From: Coprobacter fastidiosus
Lineage (GTDB): Bacteria; Bacteroidota; Bacteroidia; Bacteroidales; Coprobacteraceae
DNA length: 64,000 bases
Direction of reading: 5' to 3'
NCBI RefSeq assembly: GCF_030296935.1
Contig: NZ_AP028032.1
Location: 2,666,001 to 2,730,000, forward strand
Shown one piece after another: positions 17,197 through 26,138 of the stretch (its first letter is position 1; each line of letters starts with the position of its first letter). The translations under genes were made by a program, and so were the position numbers. The notes beneath the pieces were generated by a model. That model made no database searches. It saw only the letters and a list, made by a program, of their open reading frames with translations, and was not told the origin of the DNA.

Positions 17197-17469
17197 ATGA
17201 CTAAGGCAGACATTGTAAACGAGATTTCAAAAAACACAGGAATTGAAAAAGCGCTCGTTCTGGCAACAGTAGAACAATTCATGGATTCGGTAAAAAGCTC
17301 GTTGGCAAAAGGTGATAATGTGTATCTGAGAGGATTCGGAAGCTTCATTGTGAAAAAAAGAGCTCAGAAAACTGCAAGAAATATCTCTAAAAATACGACG
17401 ATTATTATTCCGGAACACAATATCCCGGCATTTAAACCTGCTAAAACTTTCATGGGAGAAGTGAAGTAA
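17197..17469 (+). CDS. HU/IHF family DNA-binding protein
   Basis: The protein has 90 residues, the standard HU length. The N-terminus MTKADIVNEISKNTGIEK and the beta-arm region RGFGSFIVKKRAQKTARN (with Phe-Gly-Ser-Phe) identify the family; the arm includes the proline used to kink DNA (PEHNIPAFKP). It packages and bends DNA as a dimer. It lies upstream of the tiny basic AURKAIP1/COX24-like gene and RNase G. Confidence 0.95.
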   Translation: MTKADIVNEISKNTGIEKALVLATVEQFMDSVKSSLAKGDNVYLRGFGSFIVKKRAQKTARNISKNTTIIIPEHNIPAFKPAKTFMGEVK

Positions 17470-17505
17470 TTTATTATAGTATTAATTATTTAAACGCATA
17501 AGATC

Positions 17506-17598
17506 ATGCCAAGCGGAAAAAAAAGAAAAGGACACAAGATGTCCACGCATAAGCGCAAAAAAAGACTGAGAAAAAATAGACATAAGAAGAAAAAATAA
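17506..17598 (+). CDS. AURKAIP1/COX24 domain-containing protein (30 residues)
   Basis: ATG at 17506 and TAA at 17596-17598 enclose 30 codons, rich in Lys, Arg and His (MPSGKKRKGHKMSTHKRKKR at the start, then RKNRHKKKK). This matches the tiny, highly basic Bacteroidetes proteins with an AURKAIP1/COX24 domain, related to the mitochondrial ribosomal protein mS38. A ribosome-associated role is therefore likely, but it is inferred. The position between HU and RNase G fits. It is below usual gene-finder length cut-offs and is easily missed. Confidence 0.8.
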   Translation: MPSGKKRKGHKMSTHKRKKRLRKNRHKKKK

Positions 17599-17614
17599 TG
17601 TCTGTCTTTTCATA

Positions 17615-17694
17615 AAAAAACAGAGAACCCAAAGAGCAAACTTATGGAAGAACATTCAAAAGTTTGTTCTTTGTTCTTTATAGTCCTCTGTTTT
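17615..17694 (+). promoter_or_regulatory. Long imperfect inverted repeat upstream of RNase G
   Basis: The arms AAAACAGAG-AACCCAAAGAGCAAACTT and AAGTTTGTTCTTTGTTCT...CTCTGTTTT fold into a hairpin of about 25 interrupted pairs with a 16-base loop. It ends in TTTT, so it could terminate the HU/COX24 transcript. If read through, it would be a structured leader for the RNase G message. Confidence 0.6.
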
Positions 17695-17748
17695 AACAAG
17701 TCGTATTATTTGTATTTAGCATTTAACAATAACCTAAAACGTATTGAT

Positions 17749-19320
17749 GTGTCCACTGAATTAGTAGTTGATGTCCAACCCAAGGAGGTTTCGATCGCTT
17801 TGCTCGATGACAAACGTCTTGTAGAGTTGCAGAAAGAAGCCCGGAATATATCGTTTTCGGTAGGCGATATTTATTTGGGAAGGGTGAAGAAGCTGATGCC
17901 TGGACTAAATGCCGCGTTTGTGGATGTAGGTTATGAAAAAGATGCTTTTCTTCATTATCTGGACTTAGGTTCTCAATTTAACTCATGCGAGAAGTTTATT
18001 AAGCAGTCGCTTTCGGATCGTAAGCGGGTTTTGTCGATCTCTAAATTTAACATGTTGCCGGAGATCGATAAAGAGGGTACGGTAAGCGAAACGCTTAAAG
18101 TGGGACAAGAAATCTTGGTGCAAATATCTAAAGAACCGATTTCGTCCAAAGGCCCTCGGTTGACTGCGGAAATTTCTTTTGCAGGTCGTTTTCTGGTGTT
18201 GCTGCCTTTTTCCGATAAGGTCTCGATTTCTCAGAAAATAAAGTCTAACGAGGAAAAAGCGCGTCTGAAACAGTTGATACAGAGTATTAAGCCAAAGAAT
18301 TTTGGAGTAATCGTGCGTACTGTTGCAGAAAATAAACGAGTTGCCGAGCTGGACAATGAGTTAAAGACTTTGGTCAAATGTTGGGAAGATTGTCTGGTAA
18401 AATTGCAAAAGGCTAAAACTCCTTCTCTTATTTTTGAAGAAACCGGTCGTACGGTGGGCGTTTTGAGGGACATTTTCAGTCCGTCATTTGAAAATATATA
18501 TGTTAATGATGAGGATGCCTATCAGCAGATCTATAATTATGTGAGCTTGATTGCTCCCGAACGGAAGGATATTGTCAAACTGTATAAGGGGGATCTCCCT
18601 ATTTTTGATAACTTTGCTATTACCAAACAGATAAAATCTTCATTTGGAAAAACGGTTTCGTTTAAGAACGGGGCATACCTGATTATAGAACATACCGAGG
18701 CATTGCATGTCATCGATGTGAATAGCGGTAATCGGTCAAAATCGACCGCCGGCCAGGAAAGTAACGCATTGGATGTGAATCTTGCCGCTGCAGAGGAGAT
18801 TGCCCGTCAATTGCGACTGAGAGATATGGGGGGGATTATCGTTATCGATTATATCGATATGATGGAGCCTGATAATCGTCAGAAGTTGTATGACCGGATG
18901 AAAGAATTAATGGCACAGGACAGAGCCAGACATAACATTTTGCCGTTAAGTAAATTCGGATTAATGCAGATTACCCGTCAAAGGGTACGTCCGGCATTGG
19001 ATATAAATACCAGTGAAGATTGTCCTACTTGTTATGGGAAGGGTACGATTCGCCCTTCAATCCTTTTTACCGACCGTCTTGAAGATAAGATATCTTATTT
19101 AGTACATAAGCTCAAAGTAAAGAAGTTCTCTTTACATGTACATCCTTTTATTGCGGCGTTTATTAATAAGGGATTTTTTTCCCTGAAATGGCAATGGAGA
19201 TGCAAATATGCATTCCGCTTCAAGTTGATACCGAATCAATCTCTCGCGTTTCTGGAGTATAAATTTTATGATGGGAATAACAGTGAGATAGATTTAAAGG
19301 AAGAGATCGAGATTAAATGA
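17749..19320 (+). CDS. rng: Ribonuclease E/G family protein
   Basis: The protein has 523 residues from GTG 17749 (STELVVDVQPKEVSIAL), the usual Bacteroidetes N-terminus. The frame reaches ATG 17644, but that codon sits in the loop of the upstream hairpin and the extra residues (SLFFIVLCFNKSYYLYL) are not RNase-like. Motifs: S1 region VGDIYLGRVKKLMPGLNAAFVDVGY, catalytic aspartates in LHVIDVNSGNRS and IIVIDYIDMM, and the zinc-link CPTCYGKG. It cleaves single-stranded RNA in rRNA maturation and mRNA decay, and may act on its own hairpin leader. Confidence 0.92.
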   Translation: MSTELVVDVQPKEVSIALLDDKRLVELQKEARNISFSVGDIYLGRVKKLMPGLNAAFVDVGYEKDAFLHYLDLGSQFNSCEKFIKQSLSDRKRVLSISKFNMLPEIDKEGTVSETLKVGQEILVQISKEPISSKGPRLTAEISFAGRFLVLLPFSDKVSISQKIKSNEEKARLKQLIQSIKPKNFGVIVRTVAENKRVAELDNELKTLVKCWEDCLVKLQKAKTPSLIFEETGRTVGVLRDIFSPSFENIYVNDEDAYQQIYNYVSLIAPERKDIVKLYKGDLPIFDNFAITKQIKSSFGKTVSFKNGAYLIIEHTEALHVIDVNSGNRSKSTAGQESNALDVNLAAAEEIARQLRLRDMGGIIVIDYIDMMEPDNRQKLYDRMKELMAQDRARHNILPLSKFGLMQITRQRVRPALDINTSEDCPTCYGKGTIRPSILFTDRLEDKISYLVHKLKVKKFSLHVHPFIAAFINKGFFSLKWQWRCKYAFRFKLIPNQSLAFLEYKFYDGNNSEIDLKEEIEIK

Positions 19321-19346
19321 TGAAATTTCTCTTCGAAGAAAAAATA

Positions 19347-19376
19347 ACGGACTCTTTTCTTTGGAAAAGAGTCCGT
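19347..19376. terminator. Bidirectional terminator
   Basis: A perfect 12-bp stem CGGACTCTTTTC / GAAAAGAGTCCG with a four-base loop lies between the convergent rng and nucleoside phosphorylase genes. A-rich sequence precedes it and T-rich sequence follows. Confidence 0.85.
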
Positions 19377-19380
19377 CTTG

Positions 19381-20253
19381 TTATATACGATCCAAAACTA
19401 TTTCGATAAGATCTTTGATCGAATTTTTATAATTGCTATTGGCATGGTGAGCTACGCGATTGGCGATAATCGTGCATACGGTCATGGCTTTATGTCCCAT
19501 AAGCTTGGATAGCCCGGCAAGAGCAGAGCTTTCCATCTCGTAATTAGTGATCACATGTCCGTCTTTATACTTGAACGCTTCTATTTTTTTATTCAGGTTC
19601 TTGTCTGCCAGAGGAACCCTCAGTTCCCGTCCTTGAGGTCCGTAAAATCCGTTTGCAGAAATCGTTACACCTTTTACCATCTCGCCTTTCCCAATTTGCT
19701 CTACCAGTTCTTTGTCTGCATCGATTACATAAGGAGCGGCCCAAAGAGAGTTCCATTCGACAAAATCGCAGAAAGCCTTTTCGAATTCGAGATCGCAAAC
19801 TTCATTGCGCCCGGCATAAAAATTCAATACTCCGTCAAAACCGATCGATTTTTCTGATATGACGAATGTTCCTATGGGGACATGTGGTTGCAAACCTCCC
19901 GAAGTTCCGATACGCACCATTGTCAGTTGCCTGAATTCAGGCTTTTCGTTCCGGGTTTCAAAATCGATGTTGGCAAGAGCATCCAGCTCGTTTACAACAA
20001 TGTCGATATTGTCTGTTCCTATTCCATGAGAAACGACGGTGATGCGTTTCCCTTTATAAGTACCTGTTATGGTATGGAATTCACGACTGCTTATATCACA
20101 TTCTTTTGTGTCGAAAAATGACGCTACAAGATCTACTCGGCCGGGATCGCCTACCAGAATGATTTTATCCGATAATTGTTCGGGACGTACGTGCAAGTGA
20201 AAAGCACTTCCGTCTTGGTTGATAATTAGTTCTGATTCCGGAAAATGTTTCAT
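19381..20253 (-). CDS. Nucleoside phosphorylase (uridine phosphorylase-like)
   Basis: The protein has 290 residues of the PNP/UDP family: the phosphate site KIILVGDPGRVD, the ribose region GIGTDNIDIVVNELDAL, the central MVRIGTSGGLQPHVPIG, and the substrate pocket YEMESSALAGLSKLMGH. It splits nucleosides with phosphate to base and ribose-1-phosphate. The EMES segment and overall pattern fit uridine phosphorylase better than the hexameric purine enzymes, but the base preference is inferred. Confidence 0.88.
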   Translation of the reverse strand: MKHFPESELIINQDGSAFHLHVRPEQLSDKIILVGDPGRVDLVASFFDTKECDISSREFHTITGTYKGKRITVVSHGIGTDNIDIVVNELDALANIDFETRNEKPEFRQLTMVRIGTSGGLQPHVPIGTFVISEKSIGFDGVLNFYAGRNEVCDLEFEKAFCDFVEWNSLWAAPYVIDADKELVEQIGKGEMVKGVTISANGFYGPQGRELRVPLADKNLNKKIEAFKYKDGHVITNYEMESSALAGLSKLMGHKAMTVCTIIANRVAHHANSNYKNSIKDLIEIVLDRI

Positions 20254-20305
20254 AGCTTTCGGTTTTATGTTTATAACTTAAAATACGAATATAAGCATTA
20301 TTTTT

Positions 20306-20493
20306 AAGAGCCCGGTTGAGAATATGTATAAATTTTCCAATAAAAAATACTATCGGGGAGTCTTTGTGTTTTCTTCCGCTCTGTTCTACCGTCTTTTATA
20401 CATCAGGTAGGCTGTTTATTCTTTATCGGAAAGGAAAAACATCTGCGAAGACGACTTTCAAGAATGTCTGTGCAAGATTCAAGCAGATTTTGG
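20306..20493 (+). repeat. Dispersed intergenic repeat, copy 4
   Basis: The left end is AAGAGCCCGGTTGAGAATAT...AAATTTTCCAATAAAAAATACTATC, the interior has TTTGTGTTTTCTTCCGCTCTG, and the right end is TGTCTGTGCAAGATTCAAGCAGATTTTGG. It fills most of the 389-bp gap before hisS. The small open frame across it is spurious. Confidence 0.7.
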
Positions 20494-20559
20494 AACGGGA
20501 AGTCCCGAAGGTTAAAAAGTTTATCTATATGTCCCTATATCGTGAAAATAAAAAAGTCG

Positions 20560-20567
20560 TATATTTG
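20560..20567 (+). promoter_or_regulatory. -7 promoter box for hisS (TATATTTG)
   Basis: An exact TAnnTTTG match lies 76 bp before the hisS start and just after repeat copy 4. No convincing -33 element is visible. Confidence 0.55.
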
Positions 20568-20642
20568 CAATCATATATAAAAATATTTTTGATTGTTTTA
20601 GTTATGTAAAATATCCCTATTGGGAGATTTCAAAATAAAAAT

Positions 20643-22004
20643 ATGGCAACAAAACCTGCAATACCTAAAGGAACCCGGGATTTTTCTCCGGAAGAGATGG
20701 CGAAACGGAATTATATATTCGATACGATCAGCGAAGTTTTCCATTTATTCGGATTTCAACAGATCGAAACTCCCGCGATGGAGAATCTTTCTACTTTGAT
20801 GGGAAAGTATGGAGAAGAAGGCGACAAGCTGTTGTTCAAAGTGCTGAATTCCGGAGACTTTCTTTCAGGAGTGACGGATGAGGAGTTGTCTGCTCGTAAT
20901 ACGAACAAACTTGCCTCCATGTTGTGCGAGAAAGGATTGCGTTATGATCTTACCGTTCCTTTTGCCCGTTTTGTCGTCATGCATAGGAATGAAATCGGTT
21001 TCCCTTTTAAGAGGTATCAGATACAACCGGTTTGGCGTGCCGACCGACCGCAAAAAGGCCGTTATCGTGAATTTTATCAGTGCGATGCCGATGTTGTCGG
21101 TTCTGATTCGTTGTTGAACGAGGTAGAATTGTTGCAATTGATGGATGAGGTATATTCCCGCTTCGGAATACGTGTCGCCATCAAGTTAAATAATCGCAAG
21201 ATATTGAGCGGTATTGCTGAAGTCATCGGAGAACCTGAAAAGATTGTCGATATAACCGTTGCAATCGATAAACTCGACAAAATCGGTTTGGAGAAGGTCA
21301 ACGAAGAGTTGAGGGAAAAAGGTATATCGGAAAAGGCGGTGGCCATGTTGCAACCTATTATCTTGCTGGAGGGATCGAATCGTGAGAAACTGGCTACTTT
21401 GAAAAATGTTCTTGTCGATTCGGATACCGGTTTGAAGGGTGTTTCGGAATTGGAGTATATTCTGGATCATTTGGAACCGTCTCCTTTGCGTTCTGCTTTG
21501 GAAATCGATCTTACTTTGGCAAGAGGTTTGAATTATTATACCGGGGCTATTGTGGAAGTAAAAGCTCTTGATGTTCAGATAGGAAGTATTACCGGAGGCG
21601 GGCGATATGATAATCTGACCGGGGTATTCGGGATGCCGGGTGTTTCGGGTGTAGGCATATCTTTCGGTGCAGATCGTATTTTTGACGTATTGAATCAGCT
21701 CGACCTATATCCGAAAGATTCTTTGTCTGCAACGCAAATAATGTTTGTCAATTTCGGAGAAAAAGAACAGTCGATTTGTATGGAACATGCATTCCGGTTG
21801 CGTCGTTGCGGTATTCGTACGGAGATTTATCCGGAGGCGGCCAAAATGAAAAAGCAGATGGGATATGCCGATTCAAAGAAGATTCCGTACGTGGCTCTTG
21901 TCGGGGAAAACGAAATAGCAGCCGGTAAAATTACGGTAAAAAATATGACTACCGGGGAACAGCAAATGTTGACCGTAAGTGAATTAGCGGATTTTTTGAA
22001 ATAA
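20643..22004 (+). CDS. hisS: Histidine--tRNA ligase
   Basis: The protein has 453 residues. Class II signatures are motif 2 ([23 protein letters not shown]), the histidine-binding loops [15 protein letters not shown] and [12 protein letters not shown], motif 3 ([15 protein letters not shown]), and a C-terminal anticodon domain ([20 protein letters not shown]). It charges tRNA-His. The small acetyltransferase gene follows after 6 bp and is probably cotranscribed. Confidence 0.96.
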   Translation: MATKPAIPKGTRDFSPEEMAKRNYIFDTISEVFHLFGFQQIETPAMENLSTLMGKYGEEGDKLLFKVLNSGDFLSGVTDEELSARNTNKLASMLCEKGLRYDLTVPFARFVVMHRNEIGFPFKRYQIQPVWRADRPQKGRYREFYQCDADVVGSDSLLNEVELLQLMDEVYSRFGIRVAIKLNNRKILSGIAEVIGEPEKIVDITVAIDKLDKIGLEKVNEELREKGISEKAVAMLQPIILLEGSNREKLATLKNVLVDSDTGLKGVSELEYILDHLEPSPLRSALEIDLTLARGLNYYTGAIVEVKALDVQIGSITGGGRYDNLTGVFGMPGVSGVGISFGADRIFDVLNQLDLYPKDSLSATQIMFVNFGEKEQSICMEHAFRLRRCGIRTEIYPEAAKMKKQMGYADSKKIPYVALVGENEIAAGKITVKNMTTGEQQMLTVSELADFLK

Positions 22005-22010
22005 ACTATT

Positions 22011-22511
22011 ATGATACGTTCGAGAAAAGCCGGAATAGAAGATATTCCTCTAATCAGGAATTTGGCGGAAAGATCATTTTTGCCTACTTATAAAGAAATT
22101 CTTTCTGCCGATCAGCTTAACTGGATGTTTGACTGGATGTATTCTGTTGATAGTCTTCAGCAACAGATTGAGGACGGTCATGTTTTCTTCATCGCTTATG
22201 AAGGAGATTTGCCTTGCGGTTACGTCTCGGTCGAGCGGCAGGGAGATGCGTTGTTTCATTTGCAGAAAATATATGTTCTTCCCGATTTTCAGGGGAAACA
22301 TGTGGGGCAGTATCTCGTGCAGTTGGTATTTGATTATGTAAAATCTCTTTGTCCCGGAGAATGTAGTACGGTAGAGTTGAATGTAAACCGGAATAATAAA
22401 GCCAAGTCTTTTTATGAGCACATGGGATTTTCCGTTGCCCGTAGCGGGGACTTTCCGATAGGGAACGGTTATTATATGAATGATTATATAATGGCTATTA
22501 AATTGTCTTGA
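22011..22511 (+). CDS. GNAT family N-acetyltransferase
   Basis: The protein has 166 residues with the GNAT fold: N-terminal IRSRKAGIEDIPLIRNLAERSF, then the acetyl-CoA-binding motif LQKIYVLPDFQGKHVGQYLV (Q-x-x-G-x-x-G type), and C-terminal LNVNRNNKAKSFYEHMGF. The substrate is not identifiable; such genes include RimI-like protein acetylases and small-molecule acetylases. It lies 6 bp downstream of hisS, so translation may be coupled. Confidence 0.9.
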   Translation: MIRSRKAGIEDIPLIRNLAERSFLPTYKEILSADQLNWMFDWMYSVDSLQQQIEDGHVFFIAYEGDLPCGYVSVERQGDALFHLQKIYVLPDFQGKHVGQYLVQLVFDYVKSLCPGECSTVELNVNRNNKAKSFYEHMGFSVARSGDFPIGNGYYMNDYIMAIKLS

Positions 22512-22540
22512 TATTTAAAAAATAGATTATATCGAGCTCA

Positions 22541-22572
22541 GGTTTATTGGAAAATTTTAGACAGATTCTTAA
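22541..22572 (+). repeat. Right-end fragment of the dispersed repeat, copy 5
   Basis: The segment GGTTTATTGGAAAATTTTAGACAGATTCTTAA holds only the family's inverted end. It lies just after the GNAT stop and next to the end of the convergent MutS-like gene. Confidence 0.6.
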
Positions 22573-22580
22573 GTAAGTTT

Positions 22581-24386
22581 CTATTCTTTGGGGATAATTC
22601 CCATTTTTTCCATTAAAAAACAGGCATTCATATTTTGTGCGACTCCCGGTTGCAATTTATAAGAAAAGGATAACTCGTTGTCGTTTATATCTGCTTCGAA
22701 TCTGAAATTTTCGATAGTGTCCGGCCATTTTTCGGCTAAACTTCCTAATAGCAGATCATGAGTTGCAATAACTCCGGCAGCATTGAGTTTTACCAGTTTT
22801 TGAACCAAAGCCAAAGAGCCTTTTTGCTTATCTGTGGAATTTGTTCCCTTTAATATTTCATCTAAGATGATGAACAGTTTTTCTCCCGATTCAAGTCTGT
22901 CTATAATTTGTTTCAACCGTTTCAATTCAGCGAAAAAGTAGGATTCCTGATCGCTCAGGGAGTCTGTTGTCCGTAAACTTGTAAATAATTTGCATGGAGA
23001 CAGTTGCATTTCTTTTGCACAGACCGGTGCACCGATACATGCCAAAAGATGATTGATTCCGATCGTTCTCAAATAAGTGCTTTTCCCTGCCATATTAGCT
23101 CCTGTTATTACGAGGAAGGAAGGGCGTTGCAGCATCTCTACAGGATTGCAAACACATCGTTCGGGTTCTATCAGCGGATGTCCTAATTCCGTTGCTTTCA
23201 TTACCGGATTATCGTTGTCGTTCAATACGGGAAATATATATTCAGGATGATTGAACCGGAATGTGGCGAGAGAGCAGAGAGCATCGAAACGGGCAATAGT
23301 TTCTATCCATCCGGGTAGAAATTTCCCGTTGTTGCGTATCCATTTTTCTATTGCTGCCAACTGTTTGAAATCCCAGAGGAAAAATCCGTTTAATATTGCA
23401 AATCCTATGGCATTGTATCTTTGATCGAGGTTACGCAGATATTTTCCTAATTGTTTTATGCGGGATGATACGGGAATTCCCTCTGTGTGCAAATCTGTAC
23501 GGATGTTCTGAAGTAGCGAACTCGAGAATTCCGATTTTTCGAGTTGTTCGATAAGTCCGGCGTAAGTATTTAAAGATTTCAGCCCTTCGTTCAGTTTGTT
23601 TTGTGTACGGCTTACTCGTCCGGAAAGGATTGTCGCATAGCAGAAACATGTTAAAAATAGGAAAAGAATATAGTTTCCCGTCCCGACACCGAAGATCCAC
23701 ATCAGGATTAGAATTCCGAAAATCCAAGGGATAAAAGACAAGATTATGTGTAGCCATTTAGAAACATAAATCGGTGAATCGTTCGATAATTCTGAAATGA
23801 TCTGTGCATCTGTTTTACTTTCCCGGGAGGTCATTCCGTTTGCCAAGAAGTCGATTCGGAGCTCAGTCAATAGAGAAAGTTCTTCGACCGCCTGTTGCCT
23901 GTTGCGTATTTTATCGGGATCGGTTAGCGGATGGGTTATCCATTCGACTAGTTTTTGCTGTCCGATGATAGATGCACTTCGGTTCAGATAGGCGAAAAGA
24001 GATTTTTTTCCGAAAATATCCAAATCGTTCGAAAAGTCATGTGTCGGATCTATATATTCTTTTCCGGTATCGATTCCTTCAAAATCGTATCTTTTCAGTT
24101 GCAGCTCTTTTTTGCAAATGGAAATCTTTGCTTCCAAAAAACTTTTTCGGGCAAAAAAACGATCATGGATACGCATCATTCCTAAAAAACAAGCTATACC
24201 GACAATAATCACACCGATAATAATTCCGGTATTGTATCCCCATAAGAAATAAAGAACGGTTAAAGTCAGAATAACCCAGCATAGACGTAAAGTTCCGATG
24301 CTGTAGATTTTTTTTCGAATACGAACAAGGGCTTGCTGCGTTATTTCGAGCAAATGGTTATAATAGTGAACTGAATTATCGGTCAT
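22581..24386 (-). CDS. MutS-like ATPase with membrane helices
   Basis: The protein has 601 residues. The C-terminus is a MutS domain V ATPase: Walker A GANMAGKSTYLRT (429-441), LRTTDSLSDQESYFFAELKR, Walker B LFIILDEILKGTN (about 504-516) and THDLLLGSL. Domain I, the mismatch-reading part of MutS, is absent. Instead there are hydrophobic segments at about 33-70 (two helices) and 211-252 (two helices), so the protein is probably in the inner membrane. It belongs to a Bacteroidetes MutS-related group of unknown role and is unlikely to replace MutS in mismatch repair. Confidence 0.85.
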   Translation of the reverse strand: MTDNSVHYYNHLLEITQQALVRIRKKIYSIGTLRLCWVILTLTVLYFLWGYNTGIIIGVIIVGIACFLGMMRIHDRFFARKSFLEAKISICKKELQLKRYDFEGIDTGKEYIDPTHDFSNDLDIFGKKSLFAYLNRSASIIGQQKLVEWITHPLTDPDKIRNRQQAVEELSLLTELRIDFLANGMTSRESKTDAQIISELSNDSPIYVSKWLHIILSFIPWIFGILILMWIFGVGTGNYILFLFLTCFCYATILSGRVSRTQNKLNEGLKSLNTYAGLIEQLEKSEFSSSLLQNIRTDLHTEGIPVSSRIKQLGKYLRNLDQRYNAIGFAILNGFFLWDFKQLAAIEKWIRNNGKFLPGWIETIARFDALCSLATFRFNHPEYIFPVLNDNDNPVMKATELGHPLIEPERCVCNPVEMLQRPSFLVITGANMAGKSTYLRTIGINHLLACIGAPVCAKEMQLSPCKLFTSLRTTDSLSDQESYFFAELKRLKQIIDRLESGEKLFIILDEILKGTNSTDKQKGSLALVQKLVKLNAAGVIATHDLLLGSLAEKWPDTIENFRFEADINDNELSFSYKLQPGVAQNMNACFLMEKMGIIPKE

Positions 24387-24573
24387 ACTGTTGTTTATTT
24401 TGTCGGTAAAGATACCAATTTGTTAGCATCTGTCTGCATTTTACACAAAATCAAAAGAGTTTAAATATATAATTTTTTGTCCTAAGATTCAGACCGGCAT
24501 ATATGAGGCTTCCCTTTTTCGGTTTATTTATGATAAACTTTGCAAAGAGGAGAGTCTTTAAAACATAAAATTG

Positions 24574-24581
24574 TATTTTTG
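24574..24581 (+). promoter_or_regulatory. -7 promoter box (TATTTTTG) for the DUF1573 pair
   Basis: TATTTTTG fits TAnnTTTG, 29 bp upstream of the first DUF1573 start codon. A -33 element is not clear. Confidence 0.5.
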
Positions 24582-24609
24582 TGATTGTCTAATGTAATTA
24601 AAAACGATT

Positions 24610-24996
24610 ATGAAGCGTATTTATTGTTTGATGATTTTGTTGTTGTGTGCAACATCTGTCCTTTTGGCTCAAAAAAAAGCTGAAATAGAATTTAAGCAGA
24701 CAAAGTATGATTTTCACGAGATAGCTGAGGAAAATGGTGATGTGTCCCATGTATTTACATTTATCAATAAAGGAAATGCCCCGTTGATTATTACCCGTGC
24801 TTCGGCAAATTGCGGGTGTACCAAGCCCGAATATCCGGTAAAGCCGGTTGCCCCCGGTAAAGAAGGTCAGATCAAAGTGACTTATCAGCCGAAAGGCCGT
24901 CCCGGCAGTTTCTCGAAAAATATTTATGTATATACCAATGGAGAGCCGGAACGGGTGGTATTGTTAATTACAGGAACAGTGATCCCAAAACCTTAA
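24610..24996 (+). CDS. DUF1573 domain-containing protein, exported (short)
   Basis: The protein has 128 residues: a signal peptide (about 1-20, ending VLLAQ) and one DUF1573 domain with the hallmark motifs FHEIAEENGDVSHVFTFINKG, TRASANCGCTKPEYP and VTYQPKGRPGSFSKNIYV. The domain has an Ig-like fold. The function of the family is unknown. It is followed 15 bp later by a longer paralogue with nearly the same domain, so this is a recent tandem duplication or a two-component secreted pair. Confidence 0.85.
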   Translation: MKRIYCLMILLLCATSVLLAQKKAEIEFKQTKYDFHEIAEENGDVSHVFTFINKGNAPLIITRASANCGCTKPEYPVKPVAPGKEGQIKVTYQPKGRPGSFSKNIYVYTNGEPERVVLLITGTVIPKP

Positions 24997-25011
24997 AAAA
25001 AAACGAATTTT

Positions 25012-26100
25012 ATGATAAGACGGAGTACTACCTTATTGCTATTTGCAGTTCTGTTCGTTTCCGGAGTTTATGCACAAAAGACGGCTAAAATATCTTTTTT
25101 GGAGACAACGCATAATTTCGGTTCTTTTTCTGAAAAACTGGGGAGTGTAAGTTGTGTTTTTTCGTTTGTGAATACGGGGGATGCGCCATTGATTATAACT
25201 CGTGCAACGGCATCGTGCGGGTGTACTCGTCCTGAATTTCCGATGCAGCCGGTAGCTCCGGGAGACAGCGGGCAAATAAAAGTGACTTATAATGCAGTAG
25301 GACGTCCCGGCAGTTTTGAGAAGAATATTTCGGTGTATGCCAATACCGATCCGGAACGTACGACTTTGATAATTAAGGGGAGTGTGATTCCGGTTCAACG
25401 TAGTGTCGCTCCGGCTTACGGATATACGATGGGGACTTTGGGGCTGAAAGCCGTACATGTTCCCTTTTTTGAAGTATATACCAATAAAACCAAAGTAGAG
25501 AAGATCGATATTATAAACAACGGAAAGACGCCTCTCACATTAGAATTTGACAAAGTTCCTCGCCATTTGGACGTTTCGGTATTGCCTGAGACTTTGTCTC
25601 CGGGAGAAAAAGGCCGGATATTGATAACTTATCATGCCGACAGGGCTAAGGATTGGGGAATCCGCCGGGATGAGTTTTGGGTAAAACTGCCTTCTTCCGA
25701 TAAACCGCAGCCTCAAAATAAAATAACTGTTTCTGCAGATATTCAGGAAGATTATTCGGGAATGACTCCCGACCAAATTGCAAAAGCTCCTCATCTTGAA
25801 ATTGGTAACGATTTAGTGGATTTCGGAACTATAAAAGGAAATACTGCAGTTTCTAAATCGGTGAGTTTGACTAATACAGGCGTTTCTAATCTCCAGATCC
25901 GCAAGGTCAATAACGAATCGCAAGTTGTTTCGGTATCTCTCCCGCAGATGAGTATACAGTCAGGAAAATCGATAGATATGAAAATAATGGTGAGGCCTTC
26001 GAAATCTCGCAGCCGCTTATTGAACCATCGCATTTTCATTATTACTAACGACCCTGCAAGGCCTACGATATCATTGCCTGTTGTTGCGACATTTGAATAA
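25012..26100 (+). CDS. DUF1573 domain-containing protein, exported (long)
   Basis: The protein has 362 residues with a signal peptide (about 1-21, ending GVYAQ). The first domain (20-128) is a close copy of the preceding gene (TRATASCGCTRPEFP, VTYNAVGRPGSFEKNISV). Two further Ig-like segments follow (about 150-245 and 255-362), the last resembling DUF1573 again (VDFGTIKGNTAVSKSVSLTNTG). This is a multi-domain periplasmic or surface protein of unknown role, cotranscribed with the short version. Confidence 0.82.
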   Translation: MIRRSTTLLLFAVLFVSGVYAQKTAKISFLETTHNFGSFSEKLGSVSCVFSFVNTGDAPLIITRATASCGCTRPEFPMQPVAPGDSGQIKVTYNAVGRPGSFEKNISVYANTDPERTTLIIKGSVIPVQRSVAPAYGYTMGTLGLKAVHVPFFEVYTNKTKVEKIDIINNGKTPLTLEFDKVPRHLDVSVLPETLSPGEKGRILITYHADRAKDWGIRRDEFWVKLPSSDKPQPQNKITVSADIQEDYSGMTPDQIAKAPHLEIGNDLVDFGTIKGNTAVSKSVSLTNTGVSNLQIRKVNNESQVVSVSLPQMSIQSGKSIDMKIMVRPSKSRSRLLNHRIFIITNDPARPTISLPVVATFE

Positions 26101-26138
26101 TATATTATATTATTTTATTTTATTGGAGAATTATTACT

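Noticed and set aside
17644-17748. ATG 17644 as start of RNase G
   Set aside because: It is in the loop of a hairpin, and the 35 extra residues are not RNase-like. GTG 17749 begins the conserved part.
20316-20609. 97-codon open frame before hisS
   Set aside because: It lies across repeat copy 4 and the hisS promoter.
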